In this document: positions 45,801 through 55,400 of the stretch, piece after piece
Numbering within the stretch: position 1 is the first letter of the stretch
Layout: every line of letters starts with the position of its first letter
Origin: Maridesulfovibrio sp.
Lineage (GTDB): Bacteria > Desulfobacterota > Desulfovibrionia > Desulfovibrionales > Desulfovibrionaceae
Direction: 5' to 3'
Assembly (NCBI RefSeq): GCF_963667685.1
Contig: NZ_OY763931.1
Location: forward strand, 434,001-498,000
Length of the DNA stretch: 64,000 nucleotides
The notes under the pieces: generated by a model
What the model was told of the DNA's origin: nothing
Database searches by the model: none
Seen by the model: the letters and a program-made list of their open reading frames with translations, nothing else
Position numbers and translations under genes: made by a program

Positions 45801-48800
45801 GCGTTTATTATTGAATATTTCATGGGTTGCTGTTTCAGCTTCAAACGGCTGCCAGTCTAAGAAAGTCAGTTTTGGTGCGTGGCTGGAAGCATGGTCGCTG
45901 GACTCGGATTCTTCAGGAATTCTGATCAGCTCCATTTCGGAAATTGTCAGGACTCTCTGTTTTTCTGGAGTCCACATGCTTATCTCACAAAGTACGGATT
46001 CAGGGTTGTTTTCATGCAATTGGACAGAGCATCTCAACTTTTCTTCGTGAGAATTATGGAAAGAAACTGACCGTGCATTAATCGGTGCCAGAATGCAGGG
46101 CGGACTGAATAATTCCGGGAATGCTCCTAAAAGTTGGATACCGGGATCTATCAAAGAAGGATGCACATCCAGACCGCCTCCGCCAGCCAGCAGTTCTTTT
46201 TCCAGAAGGATATCGGCGTGAACGGTGTTTTCAGTCACACGGATATTTTCAAACCGCCACAAAGGTGCTCCTTCAGCATTTTTGCCTAAGGACTGCAGGG
46301 CGAGAGGAAACATTTCGGGTGAGAATGAAGTTCCGCCCGTGTCCATATCAGCCATTATGTCATAGGGCTGGATGTCTGTACCAATTTCAGCTGTCGTGCA
46401 GGTTATCCATTGTCCGTTATTTTCCTGAAGGATCTTAATCTCTCCGCTTTCATCAGGGAAAAGATGTACGGAAGTCGGAGTGTCGCAGGAAAGCAGCACC
46501 GGGGATTTGAACTTGATGTTCTCAAGGCGAATTGATTTTTCATCTTTGTTGAAATCCTTCCAGACATCTAAAATGAGAGTTGCCAGCACTCCCAGCGGAG
46601 CCATATGTTTTCCATTGATGATATGGTTTTGCAGGGCCGGAATGCGCTGAACGTCGATGGTTGCCTTGAATGTCGGAAGGGGGTGGTTTTCACGGCGTAA
46701 TTGCAGTGGGTTGTTCAATATTTTCGGGCTGGATTTTTCTAGATAAGAAAACTCTACGGTCCGCCGAATATTTCCTTTCAAGGTTCTCGGAGCCCAGTAT
46801 ATATCCTTTTTGAAGGCGTATGTGGGCAGCGAAACCATCTGCACATCTTCAGACACAAGGGGAGTCCAGTTGATTGAGGAACCGAGCTTATAAAGCTCAG
46901 CTGTCGCCTCAGCGATGCTGATTGTCGGATCGAGTCCTTTGCGCATACTGCTAAGGATTTGTGTGTCCTGTGCCAGAAAGCGTTTTGCCATTCCTTCAAG
47001 AATTGCATGGGGACCGAGTTCGAGAACAATGTCGCACCCGGTTTCCAGAAGAGCTTTAGTTCCTGCTGTAAATTGTACGGATTGGCGCAGGTGGTCTGCC
47101 CAGTATCTGGAATTGGTTATAAGTTTTGATTCCTTCCGGCCTGTAACGCAGGAAATAAAATTTATGACCGGAGTATTGAGGGTAATGGCGCTTACTTCCC
47201 GTTCAAATTCGGGAACAATCGAGTCCAGCTGGTGGGAATGAAAAGCATGGGACACGTCAAGAGAGCGGAATATTATATCATGTTCTTCTGCAATGTTTTC
47301 GAATTTCCTGAGGGACTTAAGTGGTCCGGAGAGCACAATATGTTCCGGGCCGTTTATGGCTGCTACGTCCAGATCGTTGAATGAATTTTCATTGATCAGT
47401 TCTTTCAGTTTTTTCAGATCAGCAAAGAAGGCAGTCATTCCTCCGCCAGCGGGCAGGGAGGAACACAGAGCGCCCCTGTGGCAGATAAGCTCGACTGCGG
47501 TTTGAAGTTTCATTACGTCTGCCGCGCAGGCTGCCGCATATTCTCCGATGCTGTGTCCCATTACAGCATGCGGAGTTATTCCGAGAGAGAACCAGTATTT
47601 GTAAAGTCCGTATTCAATGGCGAAAATTGCGGGCTGGGCGTATTTTGTATCTCTAAGATAGTCAGCATTTTCATCAAAAAGGACATTGAAAAGGGGAGTG
47701 TCCAGATGATCCTGCATGGCCTCCGCAACTTTATCCACAGCATTTCGGAAGACCTTAGAGCTTTGGTATAGTTCCTTACCCATCCCGGCATATTGACTGC
47801 CCTGACCGGTGAACATGAACCCGATTTTGGGTTTTTTGCCTGTGGTGACGTTTATGGCCGGAGATTCCAGTTTTGTTGCCAGATCATGATAATTCTCTCC
47901 GAATACGGCGGTTCGGCAATTAAAGTGTCTGCGTCCTTTGCAGAGTGTACGCATGACTGATGCCGGTGAAATTGAAATATTCTCTTTCAGCTTTTGCGCT
48001 AAAGAAGAGCACAGTTCGGACAGACTCTCTTCGTTTTTGGCGGAAACAGGTAAAATGAATAGCTCTTTTTCTATCCTTCCAGGGGCGGATTCCACTGGCG
48101 GACCTTCGAGGATCATATGCACATTGGAACCGCCCACACCGAAAGAACTGACCCCGGCAAATCTTTTGCCGTCATCTGTGTTCCATGGGCGCAGTTCTGC
48201 TATGGGCTGGAAGGGCGTATTTTCAAACTGGATGCGCGGGTTTGCGGTGTTGAAATGCAGAGAAGGCGGCATTTCAGCGTGCTTAAGGGCCAATGCCGTT
48301 TTGATTAAGCTGCATACCCCGGCAGCGGTATCAAGGTGCCCCACATTGCTCTTGGCCGAAGCTATGGCGCAATATCCGCAATCCTGAGTGTCTTTGCGGA
48401 AGGCAGTGGTCAGGGCCTGTATCTCGATGGGATCACCGAGAGCCGTTCCGGTCCCGTGCGCTTCAAGGTAACTGATATCGCGTGCTGAAATATCGGCGAG
48501 AAATAGGGCATCCTGAATAACTCCGGACTGTCCCGATACACTGGGCGCGGTGAATCCGGCTTTGTCGGAGCCGTCGTTGTTCATAGCTGATCCGCGTATC
48601 ACAGCATAAATATTGTCCTTATTGCGCAGGGCTTCTTCCAGCGGTTTTAAGAGTACCACACCGACTCCGTTTCCAGCGCAAATACCCTGGGCATTTTCAT
48701 CAAATGCCCTGCATTTTGCGTCCGGGGAGCAGATCATGCCTTCTTCGTAAATATAACCGATACGCTGGGGAATCGTGATGGATGCTCCGCCGGCGAGGGC

Positions 48801-49406
48801 TGTGTCGCATTCTCCGGCGAGCAGGCTTTGTACGGCCATATGAACTGCGGCAAGGGAACTTGAGCAGGCCGATTGGACAGTGAGACTCGGTCCGGTAAGT
48901 CCAAGCTTAAAGGAAGTCCGGGTTGCGATGTAGTCTTTATCATTACCGAGTAGTGCTCCGAATGCGGCACTGGTTCCGGTGGTGTTGGGATCGACCATGG
49001 TGTCAATGTAGGAGCTCATTTTGGCTCCGGCAAAGACACCGGTTCGAGTGTCCTTGCTCCCTGCTATGCCGCCGTCCTCAAGAGCGGCCCATGCGCATTG
49101 CAGGAAAATTCTCTGTTGAGGGTCCATGCGAAGGGCCTCAGCAGCGGAGTAACCGAAGAAGTCCGCATCAAAACTTTCAACATCATCAATTGGATAGCCT
49201 CGTTTCACATAATCTGGGTTGGAAAGGGTTTCCGGAAGTACTCCGTTGGCCATGAGTTCATCATCAGTGTAGTCGACCAGAACATCCACGCCGTTTCTAA
49301 GGTTGTTCCAGAAAGCGTCCTTATCTTTTGCGCCGGGGAAACGGCATCCAATGCCAATAATGGCTATGAAGTCAGCAATGTTGTATTCACTCATCATTTT
49401 TTCCAT
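39810..49406 (-). CDS. Hybrid PKS/NRPS: KS-AT-DH-KR-ACP-Cy-A(Cys)-PCP-reductase
   Basis: The 3198-residue protein extends a chain by one malonyl unit and one cysteine and then releases it. The likely start is the ATG at 49406, 49397 or 49394. Domains (approximate residues): KS 10-430 with active Cys181 (SACSSS); AT 528-850 with GHSIGEYA and HAFH, implying malonyl-CoA; DH 890-1190 with HxxxGxxxxP at about 928 and DPGIQ at about 1088; KR 1390-1575 with GATGGLG and AYSAAN; ACP with Ser at about 1696; Cy 1755-2180 with DLLLADARS (DxxxxDxxS); A 2225-2700 with inferred code DLYNMSLIWK, matching cysteine; PCP with GGDS at about 2747; and a thioester reductase (GATGFVG, about 2850-3190). There is no methyltransferase, ER or thioesterase. 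It starts eight bases after the other synthase stop. Confidence 0.93.
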   Translation of the reverse strand: MEKMMSEYNIADFIAIIGIGCRFPGAKDKDAFWNNLRNGVDVLVDYTDDELMANGVLPETLSNPDYVKRGYPIDDVESFDADFFGYSAAEALRMDPQQRIFLQCAWAALEDGGIAGSKDTRTGVFAGAKMSSYIDTMVDPNTTGTSAAFGALLGNDKDYIATRTSFKLGLTGPSLTVQSACSSSLAAVHMAVQSLLAGECDTALAGGASITIPQRIGYIYEEGMICSPDAKCRAFDENAQGICAGNGVGVVLLKPLEEALRNKDNIYAVIRGSAMNNDGSDKAGFTAPSVSGQSGVIQDALFLADISARDISYLEAHGTGTALGDPIEIQALTTAFRKDTQDCGYCAIASAKSNVGHLDTAAGVCSLIKTALALKHAEMPPSLHFNTANPRIQFENTPFQPIAELRPWNTDDGKRFAGVSSFGVGGSNVHMILEGPPVESAPGRIEKELFILPVSAKNEESLSELCSSLAQKLKENISISPASVMRTLCKGRRHFNCRTAVFGENYHDLATKLESPAINVTTGKKPKIGFMFTGQGSQYAGMGKELYQSSKVFRNAVDKVAEAMQDHLDTPLFNVLFDENADYLRDTKYAQPAIFAIEYGLYKYWFSLGITPHAVMGHSIGEYAAACAADVMKLQTAVELICHRGALCSSLPAGGGMTAFFADLKKLKELINENSFNDLDVAAINGPEHIVLSGPLKSLRKFENIAEEHDIIFRSLDVSHAFHSHQLDSIVPEFEREVSAITLNTPVINFISCVTGRKESKLITNSRYWADHLRQSVQFTAGTKALLETGCDIVLELGPHAILEGMAKRFLAQDTQILSSMRKGLDPTISIAEATAELYKLGSSINWTPLVSEDVQMVSLPTYAFKKDIYWAPRTLKGNIRRTVEFSYLEKSSPKILNNPLQLRRENHPLPTFKATIDVQRIPALQNHIINGKHMAPLGVLATLILDVWKDFNKDEKSIRLENIKFKSPVLLSCDTPTSVHLFPDESGEIKILQENNGQWITCTTAEIGTDIQPYDIMADMDTGGTSFSPEMFPLALQSLGKNAEGAPLWRFENIRVTENTVHADILLEKELLAGGGGLDVHPSLIDPGIQLLGAFPELFSPPCILAPINARSVSFHNSHEEKLRCSVQLHENNPESVLCEISMWTPEKQRVLTISEMELIRIPEESESSDHASSHAPKLTFLDWQPFEAETATHEIFNNKRPYVLIRSGSSNSFSLNSIGPHPIRTIETANMNTGTLENLEEELSTAEGYSLDQQLDIIYSAKSPDLEEHVRFFSDLSKFGRTRSFILAVSGAVSVAGEDTKPEQRAIWELARVFAAENPQTAVICIDLNNWNAFQEAVLNVLGQSIPCGQYAYRRGQLLTPVLKSLDAEKSISKFRSNMLAVPEGKTALISGATGGLGRTLIKHLVQNGCRNFLLTARNEPKSAVQKEWDDLQKQNIRIHFHAANISNNNDVKELLEDCGKAVPELGAVYHLAGESSHRALVNLFPDEFQRRTSAKIKGANLLHEMTTSMGMEPDIFVMFSSIATLHGIANAGAYSAANGYLEALSEMRQSQGLPSTCISWGPFNDCGMLKDDVRGHEQRESLGIHALSAEKALKVLESIPQSAPVLHATDNDWPVFYDRMSAMGNEPWFLLSEQLSAQEDSRQPSAKNNSVQTPETSVSNDLEAFISKSVADLLKSNSSPEIEENLLMFGLDSLLFLQLSQKLRKKLGAKLSPAEVFANPTIKNICELVRKKTGTTETPLTAPAKRIEQQIRDFELTDAQYAYWAGRSSSLPLGDISCHSYAEYDYKNLDRQRYSASWDELIKRHPMLRMTITTDGMQRISASVPAFKIKHNDLRGMSEEAGQQKMLEVRNELSHKVHDTSQWPLYTVQTVQFSDDLTRICISIDLLLADARSLQIIMRELRDIYEASEDRSPEEACSQGLFKNLDYTFEQYMSDHKQWQNSVEGQQALEAASTYWDDRLPELPHGPDLPLAVPPETITIPKFKQHLAVLPKEKWSALKEKAQAKGFTASLLLMAVYADVLGRWNCSNNFCLNITLFNRQPYHAQVNEIVGDFTSLSLLEVNHDPTKPFRERLAAIRDRFWQDMEHSSLTGVQVIRRLTRSGRMSFGESYPVVFTSNISGGSGPQLLEAMGERGFNISQTPQVWLDNQVHEEQGDLVIHWDAVDELFHESMIDDMLSAYVQTLESLTESDSAWQQKSFDVLPRRTAELIKNMNNTEADLPPQTLFSLFQEALQINPNGPAVITPDGLWTYAQLTRQAEAIARWLEEKGITAGTPVGISIPKGAMQIAAVVGICASGAAFVPIDHELPESRYETLINEAGLEIVLTEEIAASLQPVHDEKKMLERTPTQPDELAYVIYTSGSTGKPKGVAISHEAAVNTILDINRRYSINRNDRIFGVSRLTFDLSVYDIFGAFAAGAALVLPDDKGQRDPAHWLECLSLYQCTVWNSAPALLQLAIEYAESSNKYLPLLRTVMLSGDKISPDTPVRMKKIAANSTIHSLGGATEAAIWSICLPISDHKPSDGPIPYGYPMDNQQWYVLDESLQPCPEHVLGDLYIGGKGLAMGYYKDKTRTDKAFIHHPDTGQRLYRTGDLGTITAKGILTIAGRRDFQVKVNGHRVEPAEVEHILGNHAKISSLSVVALRTGTATKLVCYYIGTAGEEDFRDYASKMLPRYMVPSHFMKLEEFPVTPSGKIDRKALPEPAKETSEPMGGDTRLTETEMKVAEIWNSLLQREKSHPNMDFFSAGGDSVLAARITLELRKAFNTEFALPRFFESPTIKGLANYFDTQKTENMDSLEQHGAAGDSEKVVDILHTSVLARHPSANSIGALVPADLANRNTAKPAEIKKPFITGATGFVGSHILASLLKARVEKVFCLVRAKDKENGLERILKTASDYGLDFQNDLHKIEIIPGDLSEKRYGLSPDDFEQLAEKADSIFNSGALVHYIYSYETLLGPNVRGVREAVRLACTGRQKHIHHVSTVSVFSPMRAETSLKIYEEEPIDQDMQVFGGYPQSKWIAEKVLNQAAEHGVPVSIYRPGLITGSSRNGSWNKEDFLYRIVKGSMQAGCFPDLDRTENFLPVDVVAEAITHIALSNSDKRFFNIDGFNPVQASTLIAAIHKAGAQLDVVPYAEWRKRINRPENSLFPLLPIFPQKVDPQKISRQLVFDNTNAQEALEEGTVVFPKIEELLPLYLRTLMA

Positions 49407-49414
49407 TCTTATTG

Positions 49415-52400
49415 TTAGACGCGGGCTTTTCGGCGGTTACGTCTTTTGTTTCGGGAAGTATTCTGTCTGGGGCTATCCTGATCCGGGACTTCGGCTGATT
49501 CCTGATTCTCGGAAGCTTGACTGAGCATTGATTGCAATGCTTCGGCCAGTTTGCCTATACTCGGATTGGCGAAGATTGTTACAGCATCAAGGGAGAGCCC
49601 CAATTCACGAGTTAGGCTGTTCTGTAACCGGATCAGGTGCAGAGAGTTGGCGCCGAGATCAAAGAAGCTGACACCGTAGTCGGAGCAGTCTCCTCCTGTG
49701 AGTTCGTTGAGCTTTTCTTCAATTGTTTCTGCAAGTTCTTCTATGGATCGGGTTGTTTCCGCATCCTCTGAATCGGAAACGGATGGTTTTCCGGTTGAAT
49801 TGTCATCCAGTTTGGGAGCGGCTTTAGCCATTGAATGTTCAGCAGTCGGCTTCGGCAGCGCTTTGCGGTTGACTTTGCCGTTGGCAGTCAGCGGCAGTCT
49901 GTCCAGCAATATCAGATAGTCGGGAAGCATATACGGTGGTAAGGCCTCGGTCAGGCTGGCGAAAATACTTTCTTCTAATTTGTGTTCCTGCGCGTTCTCG
50001 CCCTGACAATAAACGGCCAGACGTTTTTCTGTTCCTTCGCCGATAATAGCCGCTGCGGCATTGATTACCTGCGGAGTACGGATTGCGGCTGATTCAATTT
50101 CACCCAATTCAATGCGATGACCGCGCAGTTTGATCTGGCTGTCATTTCTGCCGACAAAACGGATTGTTCCATCCGGGTGGAAGTAGCCGAGGTCCCCGGT
50201 GCGGTATAAACGTTCTCCACTGCGGGGGTGCCTGATGAAATGGGCAGCGGTCTTCTCTTTGTCTCCAAGATATTCAAGAGCCAGTCCTTCACCGCCGATA
50301 TACAATTCACCCACAGCCCATTCCGGTTTTGGGTAGAGATCGTGTGAAAGCACGTGGAACTGCTGTTTATGCATGGGAAAACCGTAAGGAATGCTTTGCC
50401 ATCCCTGATCCAGCCGGTTGATTGGGTAGAGGATAGACCAGATTGAAGCCTCGGTTGCTCCGCCAAGTGAAACGATTTGGCAGGAATCACTTAATGCCCG
50501 TATTCTTTTCGGCAGGGTCAGCGGAATCCAGTCGCCGCTCATCATGCACAGGCGTAATGAGGCTGGAAGTCTTTTGCCCGTGGCCTCGCAATATTCCACA
50601 AGCATTTCCATAAGCATGGGGACAGTGTTCCAGATGGTGATTTGCTGCTGTTCCAGCAGTTCCAGCCAGCGCAGCGGATCTTTTTCTCTTTCCGGTTCGG
50701 GCATGACCAGTGTTCCCCCGGCATCGAGGATTCCGAAAATATCAAAGACGGAAAGGTCGAATGTAAGGTTAGCCAGCCCTAAAACCGAGTCTTCGGAGGT
50801 AATTTGGAAGCGGGTTTTCAAGTCATCAAAGGTGTTGCAGGGGCCTTGGTGATTCAATACCACCCCTTTGGGATCACCAGTGGAGCCGGATGTATAAATG
50901 CAATAGGCGGTGTCGGACGGTGTGCTTTTCCGTTCCCAGTCAAAGTCGTCCGGTGTTTTCGGCTCATAGGTCAGCAGTGCATAGCTTTCGGGAAGATTTT
51001 CGGCTGTTTCCTGTTCAGTAATTACCAGCCTGCATTTTGCGTTATCGAGTATCTTTTGGGTGCGCTGTACAGGGCTTTCCGGTGATATGGGGATATAGTG
51101 GCAGTCAGCCAGTAGAATTCCTAAAACGGCCGCAATCTGACGAATTCCCTTAGGCAGGATCACTGCTACCGCACTTGCGGGCGTAATTTCGCGTTTCTGG
51201 ATTTCCGAAGCGATTGCAGCGGCTTTGGTGTACAGCTCCATATAATTAAGAGTTTCTTCTGGAGTTGTTAAGGCCGGGGCCTCCGGCTGGCGGTCAACAT
51301 GGTACATGAATCCGTCAATAATGAGCCGTGGCCCGTGTGGGGCCGTCTTGTCCGGCATGGTACCTGGTTTCTCTGCCGTATTGTTATATGACTTACGTCG
51401 GTCTGCCTGTGGTTGTGGCAGGCGCACTGCTTCAATAAATGTCCAGTCGTCAGACTCCGCGAGCCTGTAGAGCAGGTCCTTATAAGCTGAGAACATGTCT
51501 TCGATCATTCCTTGCGGAAATAGCTCGGCTACATAGTCCCAGTTAAAGACCAGACCTTCTTCGTTCTCGTAGACCTGATGGTCAAGCCAGATCTGTGGGG
51601 TCTGGGTCAGGCAGTATTTCTGGACACCGAATGAGTCTATAACTGAAGCATCCCGGCCAAGGGCTTCGGAACCGATAGCGCTGGTGAAGACTACAGGCAC
51701 GACAGCATGGTCGTCCCCGGCACCACGGGCCATTTCACGCATTACTTCAACTCCGCCGAAGTGACGATGATCAAGGTCTTTCCAAAGCCTGCGCTGAAGA
51801 ATTCCAGCATATTCGGTGAAATTATCGGATAGAGATTTTATAGCGTGATCCGGTGTTTCAAGCAGGGTCAGAGAGGTAAAGTCGCCGACGATGCTGTTGA
51901 TATCCTTATGGATCGGAGCTCTGTTGAACAGAGTCAGGTTGATGGAAAATCTTGGCGATTTACTCCATGCTGCTATGGTTTTGGTATAGGCGGCGCAAAG
52001 CAGTGATGACGGAGTGATATTTGAGTTTGATGCTTTTTCTTTGATTTTCCGCCAGATTTGAGGGTCGAGACTGTGTTCAAGCCTTGAGAAATGAGGAACT
52101 CCTATCTCCTCCGGCTTTTTGGCAAGAGGAAGTTCCGGTCCTGCGGGCAGGGTTTCCAGTCTTTCCATCCAATATCTTTTAGCCTGAGCATAGGGGGCAC
52201 TCTTTCTGAATTCGCGTTCTGCCATGATGTAGTCGCGGAAAGTTACATCCACGGCAGGCAGGATTACCTTTTGGTTATCCTTTGCCGCATCATAGAGTAT
52301 TTTCCACTCCTCCATAACCAGAAACAGACTCCAGATGTCCACGCAAAGAGCGTCAAAGCTCATGTGGATACGCATGTTTTTGTCATCGGTTCTGCTCAGG

Positions 52401-55400
52401 CGAATGTCGAACAAGGGCCATTCTGCCGGGTTAAGGACCTGATGTGAAAGTTCGGCACGGATTTTATCCAGCTCTAGTTGTTTTTCCTGTTCAGATGTTT
52501 TGCGTAAATCAGAGTGTGGAAAATTCAGCCAGCCAGTTTCAGCAAGTACCTGCTGTCTGCCATCATCATCCACTGTCGCGCGCAGCATGGGGTGACGTTT
52601 TATCAACTCGTTCCATGTTGATTCCAGCAGATCGGCATCAGTCAGCCAGCTGTCTATTTCCAGATAGATATGAGTGGAAATACCGCCCAAGACGTAAAGG
52701 TTTCCGCGTCCGATCCAATACGCCTGCTGAATGTCGGACAGCGGGAAGGGAGCGTTGGATTCTTCGGGGCTGGGAACGAGTTTCGGCAACTCCTGACGTT
52801 GCGTTGTCTGTTCTTCAAGCCATTTTGCCTGTTTACGCAGGGTTGAAAGTTCGAAGACTTTACCCAGTGGCAATTCCTTGCCCAGCTTCTGGCGTATTGC
52901 GGCAGCCAGCCTGATAGCCAGCAGTGAATCACCGCCAAGAGCAAAGAAGTCTGATTCAAGTGGCGGAAGTCCGGTTCCAAGAATACCGCTCCAGATTTCC
53001 TGAAGAACCTTTTCTTCTGCGGTCAGGTTTTGCTGTTCTGCTGCTGCCTGCAGAAGATCTGTGGGCTTTTCCGGTATAATCAGTTTCTTGCGGTCTATCT
53101 TTCCACTAGGGGAAGTCGGCCACTCCTGCACTGCTATAATTTCATCCGGGTGCATGTAATCAGGAAGCATTTTTTTGCATGCTTCCATGATTCTTTGCGA
53201 TGTATTCTCGGAATCTGAACCGCTTCTGAAGAACAAGGCCAATGCCTTACCGCCCGTAGGGCGGGATGCTGCAACGGCTACCGCGTCAATTACATTGTCC
53301 GCACTTGTAGCAGCAGCTTCAATTTCACCTAATTCAATACGGTGCCCCCTGATTTTGACCTGAAAGTCATCCCGACCGAGGAATTCGATATTCCCGCAGG
53401 GGAGCCAGCGTCCAAGGTCTCCGGTTTTGTATAAAGTCTCGCCGGTTATGGGATGAGATACGAATGCTGCTGCGGTTTTTTCAGGATCATTGTAATATCC
53501 GTCTGCAAGTCCTTTACCGCCGATGTATAGATCTCCGACAGCCCAGTCCGGCCTGTTCCCGCCATTGTGGGAAAGAACGTGGAAGGTCTGGTTGGTCATG
53601 GCTTTGCCGTAGGGAATACTTTTCCAGTCCTGTTCAACTTGTTTTATCGGATAATGAATCGACCAGATTGAAGCTTCCGTGGCCCCGCCGAGGCTGTGAA
53701 GTTCCATGGCAGGAAGAACCTGTTTGGCTCTCTCAGGCAGGGTGACCGGAATCCAGTCTCCGCTGATCATGGCAAGCCGTAATGAAGGAGTTTCTCTGAT
53801 ACTCAATCTGTTTTCTATGGTGGTCACCAACATTTCAAGCTGTGCGGGCACGGAGTTCCAGAGCGTTATCCGGTGCTCGTTCATGATCTGCAACCATGTT
53901 TCAGGGTTTCGCAGTTCGTCCTGAGCAGGCAGGACCAAAGTCGCTCCGACTCCGAGAATTCCGAAAATATCATATACAGATAAGTCGAAGTTCAGACGGG
54001 CCAGTCCCATAATCCGGTCTTTGGAAGTAACCCGGAAGCGGCGGTTGATGTCTTCGCAGGTGTTCTTAGCTGCCGCGTGTGAAATTGCCACGCCTTTGGG
54101 TGTTCCTGTAGAGCCGGAAGTAAAGATTATGTATGCCAGCTGTTCCGGGGAGCAGGGGGTTTCAATGCCCGAAAAGCTCTTTGGCCCGGTTGCTAAAATC
54201 TTATCTACGTCAATTCGCAGCACATGTTCCGGCAATTCTATTTTCTGTTCCGATAGAGTCAGGACCGAGCATAGATCAGCTTGCTTAATAATCGCTGAGA
54301 TTCTTTCTTTCGGAAGCTCCGGGTCTATAGGCAGGTATGCTCCACCGGCCATAAGGATTCCAATGGTTGATGCTGTTTGCAGCCAGTGTTTAGGTATGAG
54401 AACCGCAACAGGTTCCGCTGGCTCTAAACCTGATTCGCTCAGTGTAGCTGCGATGGAATTGATCGCCTCTCCAAGACGCTCATAGCTGATATTTTTATTG
54501 TCGCTGATAATGGCGGTTCTTTCCGGGTTAGTACGGATCATTTCCATGACCGGAGAATGCAGCAGGCCGGAGGGCAGGTAGGCGGTAGTGTCGTTGGAGG
54601 CAATACGTCGTTTGCGCTGCGAATCAGGGAGGCGTACCGAGATTTTCTCATTCCATATTGATCTGCTTTCAGCGAGGTCTATCAGCAGCTTGTTGTAACT
54701 CTCGAACATGGCCTCAATCATTCCTTCGGGAAAACGGTCTTCCACGAAATCCCAGTTCCATTTCAAATCTCCTGCATCTTCCCACGCCTGATGGTCGAGG
54801 TGGACCTGCGGAGTCTGGAAGATTCCATAGGGAACTTCTCGAATTAATCCTTCAGGCAGTGATTCCGGAAAGAAGCCATGCGGTTCATTTCTGGTGATGG
54901 GCAGCAGGCTGGTGAAGACCACGGGCATTGTAGATGGCAGTCCGGCGGCACGCAGCTTTCTTAGAATCTTTACGCCGGAGTATGAGCGGTGTTCGAGGTT
55001 TTGCCAAAGGTCTTCTTGAATAGCTTGTGAACGTTGCAGGAAAGTCTCACTCCTTAGGAAAACAGAGTGCGGCATGGAGGAGGTGAAGTCTCCGGCCAGA
55101 TGGGGAATATCAGCGTGTCCCGCAGGTCTGTTGAACATAGTTAAAGTAATGGTGAAGTCGGGAGACTTACTCCATGTACCGATCACTTCGGAAAAGACAG
55201 CCAGAAGCAGACCGGAAGGGGTAAGGTTATGCTCAGAGGCTATGTTCTTAAGGTTGCGCCAATGGGCGGCCGTAAGTTTTGCGCTACGGCGGACAAAGCG
55301 TCCGGCTTTGTTCTGACTGGAAACAGTAGGGAGTTCCGGTGCTGGAGCAATTGCTGTCAATTTGTCAGTCCAATATGCTTCAGCTGCTTTATAACTATCT

